This document shows, piece after piece, positions 53,754 through 63,795 of a stretch of DNA of 64,000 nucleotides (its first letter is position 1; each line of letters opens with the position of its first letter). The notes below the pieces were generated by a model that did no database searches, had not been told where the DNA came from, and saw nothing but the letters and a program-made list of their open reading frames with translations. The stretch spans positions 2,753,665 to 2,817,664 of the forward strand of contig NZ_CP021850.1 in assembly GCF_002896855.1 (NCBI RefSeq). The letters run 5' to 3'. Source of the stretch: Clostridium thermosuccinogenes (GTDB lineage: Bacteria; Bacillota; Clostridia; Acetivibrionales; DSM-5807). Position numbers and translations under genes: made by a program.

Positions 53754-54488
53754 TTAATTGCCGTATTGATATGGTACATAAGGTAGAATTGCCCATGTTA
53801 CATCGTCAGCAAGAATGCTTTTTGCTCCTAATTCAGCGTATCCGACGGTAGCTTTTGAGCATGGGTATTGCTTGCAAGATACACATGCAGCATAACCTTT
53901 TTCTTTTGCACATTTAAGCTGATCACATAATTCAGTATGACATCCAGGTGTGCCGCATCCTGAACATCTCATTGACCAGTCCGAGTTATCATACACCCGA
54001 GTTAACCGTTCTTCCAGTTCCTTCCTGAACTCTTCGCTGATTGTTCCACCAGAAAAATGAATGCATAAGTCACATCTGTGGCCGCATTTTCCGTAAACAG
54101 CATTTTCTTTAGGAAATGGCTTTCGATTTGGTTTTTTCTTGATCAGTATTAATTTTTTAACAGCTTCTAGCGCCTCCATATTGTCCACTCGTATGAGCAT
54201 CCACTTACCGTCGTGATAAGTGTGCGCTTTATCGTAGATGTCAACGATGAACTGCGGAAAACCGCTTCTCTGTTCTTCAAACTTCTCCCGCTCGGCTTTG
54301 CCGAAAATCACCTGGAAATCATAATGATCCTCATGTAAAATGATGGACACGATGGTTTTCTTTCCTTGGCGGAACCTCAGGCAATCATTTTCGTAGTACT
54401 TGCCCAGCACCTCGTCTAAATGATATTTACCCCGCATGAAACGCATAGTCTCTTCTTTGACTTTTTGCATTTCGGTTTTTTCACTCAT
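53754..54488 (-). CDS. DUF3788-DUF3795 fusion protein
   Basis: 244 residues. The N-terminal half (to about 130) matches DUF3788 (DFQVIFGKAEREKFEEQRSG, then KWMLIRVDNMEALEAVKKLI). The C-terminal half is a DUF3795-type Cys cluster: CGHRCDLCIHFSG, CSGCGTPGCHTELC, CAKEKGYAACVSCKQYPC. That is about a dozen Cys, which should bind zinc or an iron-sulfur cluster. Cytosolic. ATG with GGGGG 7 bases ahead. Single gene; function unknown for both parts. Confidence 0.8.
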   Translation of the reverse strand: MSEKTEMQKVKEETMRFMRGKYHLDEVLGKYYENDCLRFRQGKKTIVSIILHEDHYDFQVIFGKAEREKFEEQRSGFPQFIVDIYDKAHTYHDGKWMLIRVDNMEALEAVKKLILIKKKPNRKPFPKENAVYGKCGHRCDLCIHFSGGTISEEFRKELEERLTRVYDNSDWSMRCSGCGTPGCHTELCDQLKCAKEKGYAACVSCKQYPCSKATVGYAELGAKSILADDVTWAILPYVPYQYGN

Positions 54489-54554
54489 TCTGCATCCCCC
54501 TTTTTATTTTCAATATATCCTATATAATCAGACAACAGTATGTCATATTAAAAA

Positions 54555-57500
54555 TTATCTGTAATGCATAAGTTCAAATAAGTATGCAGCAGAAAATGCC
54601 ACATGATATATATTATCCTTATACAATGCAACGCCGATTTCTTCCCCATTGATAAGCTGCCCATCATGCACCAGCTTGAGTTCATACTGATTTCTCCACA
54701 AAATAGTTCCGTCTTTATGGACTATAGCTGTGGTAAGCTCTTCATCATGACTTATAAAGCTCATCCCAACGTTTGTTAAGGGCTGAATCTTAATGGTCTC
54801 TTCAATGATGCAGGTATTTCCTTGATTATCTATGATGATAAGCTTCAGCTCATGATTGCCCGTAGTTACAAACGTGTGATATATGTACTTATTTGTACCG
54901 ACCAGCTCGCCATCGATCCGCCATTGATAAGACTCGATCTTATATCCATCCCGTCTGGCAATGTTCTCTACCTCTGCAGCATCAAAGAAGAACTGCTTCT
55001 CTACAACGCCGTGATTTGGAATGGTCAGGTTATTCAAACCTACATCAAGCAGTTTTACGGTAGTAAAGGATAAATCAAATGTATCATTAATTATGCCTCC
55101 ATCACTTGCATATGCTCCCTCAGAAATGCTTACTGTATAAGTTGTGTATGAGGAAAGCTTGGAAACGGGTACCAATCTCTCTCCGTTCTCTATTTCAACG
55201 ACCATGAATTCAACCGCATTCCAATTGGAATCTGTAAAGACGATGTTCGAATGAGCGGAGCCTCTTCTGACAGGGACGTTGAATCCAAATGCCACAGTTG
55301 CATCAACAGGAACATTCCTCTGCCATGCTGCGGGAGATTTATTGCTCAGCATCAGTCGGTTGCTGCTTGTTGTAAGCTGGGTGCTGAATTCCAATTGTAT
55401 TGGATTATCAAGGGTGCTAAAGTGTACACCGTATTAGGCTCAAACTGACGCAACGTATAGGGTGTTAATTTTATTTTGTACCCCGATGTGTCCCTTGGTG
55501 CAGATTCTGCCCTTAATGCATAGGTATTTCCCTTATCATCCAGTAAGGCGCATGTTGTGATAATAAGTACTGATTAGATAAGATAAAGTCACATAAATCT
55601 CAGTCTTATTTACACTCACCCCGGTTTGCCCGTTGGACGGACTTGTGCTGATAACCATGGGGTTCGAATTAACATAATTGGTCCTGAATCGAAGGATCTC
55701 TTCTTCATTCTCGTTGTCGTATTTGTCCTGTACGACACCGGCAGTTATATAAAGTTCATATACCGTTCCGAAAGCAAGGGATTCGGATATATTTAACGTC
55801 ATGGTATCCTCGTTTGGCCTCGCAACTGTTGTCTTAATCTGCCCGTTTTTTTCCCTGAGCACCTCCTGTTAAATTCTTCACCAAACTGGATATCGGTTGA
55901 GTCAAAGCAGATCTTTATTTTATCGGTATGTACATCCAATGCAAGATCCTGTGGTGTTGTGGAGATAATTACAATCGTTCTGGCAGGTCTTGCTTCCACA
56001 GTAAATGATATCTCATAAGCAACTGAGGGATTGTCTGCCGCATCGGCAAAAGCACTGTCAGGAATGATAAGCCTGTTTACACCCGTACTTAGTTCAGTAT
56101 AGGGAGTAATAACCAGCATATCACCCTTAATTTGGACATTGATCCTGTTTGGCTCAGTTTCCTCAAGCTCAACGCCAAAGGTCTGCATATCCGTGCTGGT
56201 AGGTCCTGCGACTATGGTTTCGCTGAAAGTCATGGTGATAACGTCTGTATCCCATGGAACAGAGCCGTTGTTTTCCGGCGATGTTTCCAATACATTAGGA
56301 GCTACAGTATCGGGTTGTTCTAAAACCACATAGTAGAAAACCGCCGTATATTGAGCATCATCTTTAGATATAGCGGCCGTGATTTTCACAGTCTTATGCC
56401 CTTTTCCATGCTCAGGTCTGTTTACCGTGCCATCATTGGCAATAACAGAAGGAGTATCCGACACCCAGTTGATGCCTGATGAATTGGGCCCTGTGGCGGG
56501 GAAGGAAAGGTCCTGCATTACAGCATTTTGGGATAGATTCTGCCATAAGATACTATAGCGGAAAAGCCATTCATAATCAAAATATACAGCCTCCATGTCG
56601 GTAATATCAAGGAGCTTCACAGTAAGGACAAAGGCTTTCGTTGTGTAGGCCTCTGTACCCGTGTCCATCCATACCCGCGGTAATAGTAGCTGTTATGGTA
56701 ACAATCTTGCTGCCTTAAATATAGCTCAGTCTGGTGACTGTTCCATCAACAGCGATTATGTTTGTATCGCTGGATGCCCATGTAATTTTGCTCCTATTTT
56801 CTCCAACAATGGGAAGACTTAAGTGACTTATAATATTATTCAAGGAGCTGTTCCCGTTAAGAATCAGAACATCCGTTAGCCATGCGGCATCGGCATCAAC
56901 CTTTTCCTGAGCGCTTTGTTCAAGCTTTTTCACTGTGATGATGAATGTCTTTTCGACGGTGGTCGAATCCTTCCGAATGGTCGCCGTTAGTAAAACAACC
57001 TTATCACCTTCGATATATGCTGGTCTGGTTACCTTACCGGTGTCATCCAAAACTTCAGGATTGTCCGATGCCTAGCTAATGGTGGTTCCGCTTGGGCTTC
57101 TATAGGAAGGATCAAGTTCTCATAAACATCATCCAGAGGTCCGTTTACTTCCGTTATATATGTTGTCAGCCAGGAAAGATCCAAATTCACTGATTCTGAC
57201 TCTGTTGCATCCAGGGCCTTTACGATCACTGTAAAGGTTTTGTGACAGTGGAGCTTTTTGATAAGGTAGCTGTCAGCGTAACAGCTTTGTCACCCGAAGC
57301 ATAATCAGGTCTTGTAACACTGCCTGACGCATCCACAACAGCTTCATTGCCGGATTCCCAGTGAATATCGCTTCTCATTGGTTCTTTATTTAGAAGACTT
57401 AAATTGCAAAGAATATTATTGTATGCTGTGTTTCCATTTAGTATTTTCTCAATCGTCAGCCACTCTGCGTCCAGGTTGAGAATTTCATCATCCGTTGGTT

Positions 57501-58916
57501 CAGCAGCTTTTTCTATAATTATGAAGGTTTTTGTAGCAGATGCTCCGTTACTGATTACTGCAGTCAGGGTAATACTCTGATCCCCCAAGGTATATGACGG
57601 TCTTATCACCGTTTCGTCGGTCATTATAACATCTGAATTTGTCGATGACCAACTAATGGTGCTCCCATTGGGACCAACGGCAGGAAGGCTCAAATCCCAG
57701 GTTACATTATCCAGTGCAGTGTTTCCGTATAATATGATTTCATCGGACAGCCAGGCATTATCAGCAGCAAGCTTTTCTGCATCTGTCTGCTCAATTCTGA
57801 TAACTTTCACAATGAATTCTTTTGTTTTAGTCAAGGAGTCTATGCTAAGTGTTGCTGTTAGAGTTACTGCTTTATCGCCATCGGCATATAACGGTCTATA
57901 TACAGTGCCATCAATACTTACAACAGCTTCATCGCTGGATTGCCAGCTGATGATGCTTCCGTCTTATCCATATTGAGGTAGATAAGTCAAATCAACGGGA
58001 GATCCTTCAAGCAGTTCCATATAATCTTCCAACAAGGCAGTATCAACATCGATAATAACCCTATCAAAAATGTTTAAATCATTTCTGAAATGCCAGCTTA
58101 AAATTTCGTTTATGCTTCCCGAATCCCCCACTGATCCAATAAAGCCAGCATACACTTCATCCGTAAGCATCTCTGAAAGATCTACGAAAGCATTGTGACA
58201 TATGTATTCACCCGAAGGTGTTAAGCACAGAATATTGAGAACCTTTTCCTCACCATCATACCCTATCCATACATTATAAGAACCCGATGACTCTTCATTT
58301 GCAATATACCAATCAAGCGGCAATTTAGCATAATGCTCTCCATTTACATATACTACAGCAGAAATCTCACAACGGATGGTGGGGCCCCCGGCAATAGTGA
58401 AGTCCTTCATCACATTAGAATCTGATTTCCCGGCAAGCTATACTGATCTGGCTACGATACCGCTTTTGAAATACTCAGTGAGAAAATCAATGCTTAGGCC
58501 GGGAGATGCGCCTCCATCGTCCAAACCACCTGCTTCATCGGACTCCCCTGCTTGCTTCAGCATAAAAATGAATCCACCCTTCGTACCGTCGACAGGCGTG
58601 GAGGGTGAAGTATATATGAAGGAAAACGCTGTGCTGAAAGAACTGTCCTCAGCCAAAGTCAGCTTGTCCTTTGTAAAGACACTTTCTTCGGCCTCCTCAT
58701 CGCTTTCAAACCTTATAGCGTTGTTTGTGATTATGTTTTCACCTTTCAATTGCAGATTCTCTGTATCGGAAAAATTGTCATAGCGGATATCCACAGCTGA
58801 TGTGCCGTCCTCGGCATAGGCATATGGAATTTCACCAAAGTTCATGAATTGTACAGGCGGGCCAGTAAAAAGCAAAATACAAGAACAATACTCACAATTC
58901 TCTTTGGCATTCGCAT
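54555..58916 (-). pseudogene. Large secreted lectin / Ig-repeat surface protein, heavily broken
   Basis: About 1450 codons if repaired. ATG 58914-58916 (ribosome site GGGGG) opens a Sec signal (MRMPKRIVSIVLVFCFLL) that shifts frame near 58865. A legume-type lectin domain follows (DIRYDNFSDTENLQL, then GGFIFMLKQAG), then five or six Ig-like repeats of about 80-130 residues (WLTDVLILNGNSSL, VTRPAY.GDKVVLLTA patterns), an SbsA/Big_5-type Ig domain (VLETSPENNGSVPWDTD) and a C-terminal beta-rich part. In-frame stops occur at about 58438, 57964, 57075 and 56715. Frameshifts occur near 58865, 57235, 57090, 56680, 55865, 55560 and 55420. Neighbouring genes are intact, so this is decay, not poor sequence. 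Confidence 0.85.
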
Positions 58917-59123
58917 TATTTTTCCCCCTTATAGCGCTTTCTGCTTTGAACACACACTGAAGTTATATCAATTAAAAACCGACCAAAAAAGAATAAAATG
59001 TAAGCTATATAAGTATTAAAATAGAGATGGATACGTCTTTACAGCTTCATTATGATTTTTTAATGACCTCAATCACATACTGTGGTCATTATTTAACATC
59101 CATATGCAACAGTCAATTAATAG

Positions 59124-59693
59124 GAGAAATTATATGAAACCACCTGGCAGTTAATCAATGAACATGGATTTGCGAATGTAAGCGTAGACGCAATTGTAGA
59201 AGCTGCAGCAGTATCCAAGGGAGCCTTTTATGTGCATTTTGAATCCAAGGATGCCTTGGCAGCTGCATTGGTGAATGATTACATAAACTTGGCAGACATC
59301 AATTATAAATCCTTTTTGTCGACGCTTTCCAACCAGAAATTCGTCTTTGATGTCCTTATCCTTCTGGCAGAGAAAATTGCTAATTTTCTTACTGAGGATA
59401 TTGAATATGAAAATATAAAAGTGCTTTATAAAGCCCATTTAGCAAAGACAATTAACACAGTGCCAGCAATGAGCTATAACAGAGATATATATAAGTTATT
59501 CACCAAAGTGCTGGAAAAAGACGTTCAACAGGGAGAGCTAAGGGAAGACATCGTAGTTGATTCTTTGGCAAAGCACTTGATTTTAGCCATTCGGGGAATT
59601 ACCTTTGAATGGTGTATCAGATATCCTGATTTTGGTCTGAAAAGCAGATTTTAGACCACTTTAAGATACTGCTGTATGGGCTGAAAAAGTGAG
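59124..59693 (+). pseudogene. TetR-family regulator, frameshifted at both ends
   Basis: The helix-turn-helix core is well kept (LINEHGFANVSVDAIVEAAA, VSKGAFYVHFESKDALAAAL) and the ligand domain is open to 59654. The frame has stops immediately upstream of 59124, and the only ATG after the AGGAG site (59134) is out of frame, so the first 10-15 codons are lost or shifted. Near 59640 a one-base shift truncates the tail; the other frame continues ILDHFKILLYGLKK to a stop at 59693. Probably non-functional, though a shortened protein from an internal start is possible. Confidence 0.75.
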
Positions 59694-59917
59694 AGCTTGC
59701 TGGTTTGAAATGAGGAATGTAAGTAGTTCTGTGCATGGTAATTGCCGGCTCCTTCTAAAGCAGGTTATCTAATGATAAAGAGATTCACAGAATACAACCA
59801 GTATTATCTCCAAATTCACTGTTATTGCTAATTTTGTTGAATCTTGTATTAAAACTTAAATAAATCTAATAAAAATAAGCAATTTAGAAAAGTGATGTGT
59901 TACAGTAATTTGAAAAA

Positions 59918-60676
59918 CTATTTTCTCAGTTTTATGCTCTCTGCCATTTTTATTAATATACCTTTATCGGCATTACTCATGAGAGAAAAAGCCGAATCAT
60001 TATAATGCCATGCGACAGTAAACATTCCATTTTTCTCTACAAGCAGTCCTTCAAAACCGTTGATATCAACTTTATCGAACTTAGCATTTTCAGTATCAAT
60101 TCTCAAATTCGTATTTTCATCCTGATATTGAGTAAATATTATTATTTGATTTTCTTCATTTGAATAATGAATGATCTTTGTGTTCACAAGGGACTCCACT
60201 TTTGAAATTTGATAGCCTTCAGGTATAAATTCTGGTATATACACGTTCTCCCATTCCATAGGTAAATCTGACACATCCCTTGTATAATTATCCTCTTTTC
60301 TATCTTTCAGGTCAATACTAGTAAATTCTTTTTCAATTTGAATAAGAAAGTTAAAAAATTTTACTCTAACAGCTTGAACATTCGTCAGTAAAACGGTAAA
60401 ACTTATAAAAACTACAAAAAAAACTGCTGATACTTTTGAAAATAATTTTAAAGCTGTCTTCCATGACTTCTTAATATATTTCTTTCTTTCATATTGAGTT
60501 ATAAGCTTTTTAATTCTTTTATCCAATTCTTGTGGAAAAGGAACTTGCTCTTCAAATTTATCATCTACTCGCATTTCTTTGATAATATTCTCAGCATTGC
60601 AGGCACCTGCATATTCTAGCATGGCTTCTTTCATCTTTTCCATTACTTTCTCTTTTTGCATCGATAAATCATTCAC
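59918..60676 (-). CDS. DUF4367 membrane protein, probable anti-sigma factor
   Basis: 252 residues. A cytosolic N-terminus (1-78), one membrane helix (about 85-105, FSKVSAVFFVVFISFTVLLT), and an extracellular DUF4367 domain (IPEGYQISKVESLVNTKIIH to AESIKLRK). Its start overlaps the ECF sigma gene by 8 bases, the classic sigma/anti-sigma arrangement, so it most likely holds that sigma factor inactive until an envelope signal arrives. The N-terminal part should bind sigma; this is inferred from gene order. Confidence 0.82.
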   Translation of the reverse strand: MNDLSMQKEKVMEKMKEAMLEYAGACNAENIIKEMRVDDKFEEQVPFPQELDKRIKKLITQYERKKYIKKSWKTALKLFSKVSAVFFVVFISFTVLLTNVQAVRVKFFNFLIQIEKEFTSIDLKDRKEDNYTRDVSDLPMEWENVYIPEFIPEGYQISKVESLVNTKIIHYSNEENQIIIFTQYQDENTNLRIDTENAKFDKVDINGFEGLLVEKNGMFTVAWHYNDSAFSLMSNADKGILIKMAESIKLRK

Positions 60677-61223
60677 TTTTAGTCAACTCCCTGTCTTCTG
60701 ATAATAGCATAATCAATCTTTGCTTCGCACGATGAAGCCTAACCCTTACATTTCCAGGCGTTATGTTAAGCAATCTTGCAATTTCATCGTCAGAGTAATG
60801 ATAAAAATACTTAAGAGATATTATATCAGAATAATCCGGCCTCAGTTCTCGAATTTTTGACGATATCTTACTGAGTATATCAGCATCAATAATCATTTCA
60901 TCAATCATTTGCTTGTCATCGGGTAAAGTATCGTCAATGTCTTCTAATAATATATGCTTTTTTCTCTTCTTATATAAATTTATTGAAATATTCCTAACAA
61001 TTATGATAACGAAAGCTCTTGTCTTATTACAATATATGTTTTCGATTTTATCTAAATTGTCCATTATATTTATGAAAGCTGTTTGTACAGCATCCTGTGC
61101 AAGCTGATAATCGTCTAAAATCCTGTATGCGACATTGAACATATCTTTCTTATACTTTAAATATAAAGCCTCCAGCTTCTTTTTTGAATTCTCGTCTTTT
61201 ATAGTAGCTAAAAATAACAGCAT
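60669..61223 (-). CDS. ECF RNA polymerase sigma factor
   Basis: 184 residues. Region 2 (LEALYLKYKKDMFNVAYRIL, then DDYQLAQDAVQTAFINIM) and region 4 (YSDIISLKYFYHYSDDEIAR, LLNITPGNVRVRLHRAKQRL). ATG 61221-61223 is chosen: GAGGG lies 9 bases upstream and MLLFLATIKDENSKKKLEAL is the usual opening in clostridial members. A sigmaA-like promoter lies at 61296-61324. It should direct RNA polymerase to an envelope or stress regulon together with its co-encoded anti-sigma. Confidence 0.92.
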   Translation of the reverse strand: MLLFLATIKDENSKKKLEALYLKYKKDMFNVAYRILDDYQLAQDAVQTAFINIMDNLDKIENIYCNKTRAFVIIIVRNISINLYKKRKKHILLEDIDDTLPDDKQMIDEMIIDADILSKISSKIRELRPDYSDIISLKYFYHYSDDEIARLLNITPGNVRVRLHRAKQRLIMLLSEDRELTKSE

Positions 61224-61295
61224 TCTACAGTGCCCTCTTTCCATAACTATGCTCAAGTTATTAAGTGACTTAATATTCCAGGATATCCATTATAT

Positions 61296-61324
61296 AGTTT
61301 ATCGTATGAATTGACGAATTTCAA
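61296..61324 (-). promoter_or_regulatory. Promoter of the sigma/anti-sigma pair
   Basis: Minus strand TTGAAA (61319-61324), 17 bases, TAAACT (61296-61301). Looks like a housekeeping promoter. Confidence 0.6.
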
Positions 61325-61995
61325 CATATATCTCCTAAAATTTGTAATATTATACAGTTGAAATATAGTAACATGGGGATTTTATCCTGTATCCGTTGAT
61401 TTTGTTGCGAATCCTTCTTTTAGCTGGTTGAAAATCCCATCATGACTAACTTACTTACATCGGAGCTTTAAACTTACAAAAAATGCGTCGAATATTGTTC
61501 GAGTTTATACAGTATTATTTCCTTTTCTATTCGTCCATTTCTTACTCACACGAAGTAAATTCTTTACCAGTAAAGCTTTGTACATCATAAGGATACTCTT
61601 GAGTGTTATAAGCTTACCAAAGCATTTTTCAACCTGATCTCATTTTCTGCTTCGATTTCCACAGTAATGTAAATATTTTCTGTATCTCCATCTAATGGTT
61701 TTATAGGCACAACTATTCTTTAATGTTGTATTAAAATTTTGCTGAAACTGTAACGAAATGTAATTCTCTTTTGTTTTTTTATATGAAGGACAAACAAGAA
61801 GCAGGATGCGAATCATGGCATACAAACAGCAAAAAACTTCATGTATGTTCATGGAATGCTGCTGTTTGTTATAGAATACTGCAAATCAAGAAAGGAGAGA
61901 TTGTACATGCAGCATATTAGATCACCGGATTAATCTCTTATGCATTAACCTTATAAGTATCAATTAATTAATATGAATAGGAGGTTTTTCTAACT
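61325..61995. other. Divergent non-coding region
   Basis: About 670 bases between the sigma gene (-) and the secreted-protein gene (+). It holds a 10-bp stem ACAAACAGCA (61822-61831) / TGCTGTTTGT (61860-61869), with an inner CATG/CATG pairing, about 120 bases before the gene at 61996. A GAAACTGTAACGAAAT stretch near 61742 could be an ECF-type -35, but no matching -10 was convincing. Confidence 0.4.
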
Positions 61996-62598
61996 ATGAT
62001 AAGCTCTAAAAAAAAATTTAAAGCATTAAGTGCAACAATTTTATCACTTGCAATAGTACTATCAGTGTTTACACCTGCAGAAGCTTCGTCAGCTGACAAA
62101 GCTTTTCTTGACGATATTGTTGAATCACAACCATATGCAATTGTTGTTACCGGAGCCGATAATATTGCTGCTTACAAGGAGGCAGGTATTATAAAAAGCT
62201 ATACTCCTGATTCTTCAAAATTACAGAATATCGATGTTCTCAAAGATGCTGACAGCATAAGCATAATGGGTACATCCATTCCTACATCTCCATGGGATCT
62301 GGGAAACAATAATTATCGTAATTTCACATATAGCATGAGTACATATTTATATTCAAATTACAAATACATGCCAGATGCCTATTCATTGGACATATGGCAT
62401 GAAATCACTCCTGACCAGCCCCAGAAGCTTAAAATACAATGCTATAAATCCTCTGACAATTCAACTTGGGGAAAAGGATTTGAACTGGAAATAGATGATG
62501 TTGCATATGCGGGAATAGCTACACCATTGGGATATTACTACTTTAAATACTCAAGTATAGAAGGAAAGACTATCAGTGGCTCCGGTGTTGTGTACTAA
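61996..62598 (+). CDS. Secreted protein of unknown function
   Basis: 200 residues. Sec signal MISSKKKFKALSATILSLAI ending near TPAEASSA (residue 31). The mature part is rich in Tyr and Ser (FTYSMSTYLYSNYKYMPDAY, GYYYFKYSSIEGKTISGSG) and beta-like; no Cys in the signal, so not a lipoprotein. AGGAGG lies about 10 bases before ATG. Followed by a hairpin and then a membrane-protein gene; both may belong to an envelope-stress regulon. Not recognised. Confidence 0.8.
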   Translation: MISSKKKFKALSATILSLAIVLSVFTPAEASSADKAFLDDIVESQPYAIVVTGADNIAAYKEAGIIKSYTPDSSKLQNIDVLKDADSISIMGTSIPTSPWDLGNNNYRNFTYSMSTYLYSNYKYMPDAYSLDIWHEITPDQPQKLKIQCYKSSDNSTWGKGFELEIDDVAYAGIATPLGYYYFKYSSIEGKTISGSGVVY

Positions 62599-62615
62599 CT
62601 AATTTAAATAGTATT

Positions 62616-62655
62616 AGATAAGGGGTGGGGTTATCTATCCCTTCCCCTAATATTT
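62616..62655 (+). terminator. Probable terminator after the secreted-protein gene
   Basis: AGGGG (62621-62625) with inner GGG pairs to CCC and CCCCT (62644-62648), followed by AATATTTTATT. A competing AGATAA/TTATCT stem surrounds the same G-rich loop. Confidence 0.55.
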
Positions 62656-62694
62656 TATTATAATAATATTATATCATTGGAAGGTATTGCAAGC

Positions 62695-63522
62695 ATGCAT
62701 ACTAAGGAAAAAGTAAAAATAATTGTGTTGCTCTTTATGCTATTTTCAGCAATAGCATTTTCTTGTAAATCGTATTATAAAATTTTCACATCAAATAACT
62801 ATAGTATCGATATGGATGAATATTTATCATATGCTCTTGCAGGAACTACACAGTTGATACTATCTAATAATAGTGAGCATATTAAAATATTATCCTGTTA
62901 TCCAGAAAAAGATAAAATAATTCTTGTCCTTGAGGGTAATATACCTATCAATGTACATAGTGAAGATATTGAATCATTATTCTATATTGTTGATGATTAC
63001 AATAATAAGGCGAGACTTCAAATTACTGGTATTTTTTGTGATGAAACTTTAAAGCCACCCCAATATCAGTGGATAATATCTTGTGAGGCTCAAGTAAAAG
63101 GAAGACCGACTAAATTTAATCTCAATTACAAAAACTACAAAATACCAATTATTCTTACAAATATAAAGTCGAACAGCAAGCATAGAAATGCTTTTAATAT
63201 TTCTGAATCCGGTAATGTAAAAGTTGCAGCTATTACCCGATATGTTGATACATTGCTTGAAGTGACACTAATTTCTGATATTCGCAGTAATATAGCTTCT
63301 ATAGACTGTTTTAAAAAAGACATTGTTTTATCTGATAAAAACGGTAATATATATTATGCTCTAGATAGGAACACTTATAATGTCAATACATTCTATTTTG
63401 ATGCAAAACTATCTGATGAACTGGAACTAGATATTTCTTCAATAAACGTTTCTTATAACGATGCTGAAAATTCCCATACATCCATAATGCTTAAAGGAAA
63501 TTGGCATATGTTGTTGAGATAA
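62695..63522 (+). CDS. Membrane-anchored protein of unknown function
   Basis: About 275 residues. An N-terminal membrane helix (residues 5-24, VKIIVLLFMLFSAIAFSCKS) is followed by a large extracellular part rich in Asn, Ile and Tyr with beta-type patterns. The Cys after the helix is not in a convincing lipobox. ATG 62695 is chosen: GGAAGG lies 9 bases upstream. It lies between the secreted protein and a second ECF sigma gene. It could be a sensor or anti-sigma-associated protein, but no domain is recognised. Confidence 0.78.
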   Translation: MHTKEKVKIIVLLFMLFSAIAFSCKSYYKIFTSNNYSIDMDEYLSYALAGTTQLILSNNSEHIKILSCYPEKDKIILVLEGNIPINVHSEDIESLFYIVDDYNNKARLQITGIFCDETLKPPQYQWIISCEAQVKGRPTKFNLNYKNYKIPIILTNIKSNSKHRNAFNISESGNVKVAAITRYVDTLLEVTLISDIRSNIASIDCFKKDIVLSDKNGNIYYALDRNTYNVNTFYFDAKLSDELELDISSINVSYNDAENSHTSIMLKGNWHMLLR

Positions 63523-63638
63523 AATCTTCAAAGAAAAAAATCTGATATTATACTTTTCTCTTTTACCAATTGTTATTATCATAGAAGGTACCTTTGTACT
63601 AAATAAAATCGCGATTAAATGCCATAAAAAACTTGAAA

Positions 63639-63660
63639 GGCTCTTTGAAAATTGAATACC
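63639..63660 (+). promoter_or_regulatory. boxA-like motif in the leader of the second ECF sigma gene
   Basis: GGCTCTTTGAAAATTGAATA resembles the conserved Firmicute rRNA-leader/boxA sequence, 136 bases before the start codon at 63796. No rRNA gene is in the window. Confidence 0.35.
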
Positions 63661-63795
63661 CTGAGAGGATATAAAATTAAAAAGCAAGCTCTGAAGCTAG
63701 TTAGCAGGGATTTCATGATCTTTTAGTAGGGTTTATTATTGTAAAATTCTAATTCAAAAACTCTATTCCAAATAAGTATACAAGGAGTGTGGTAA

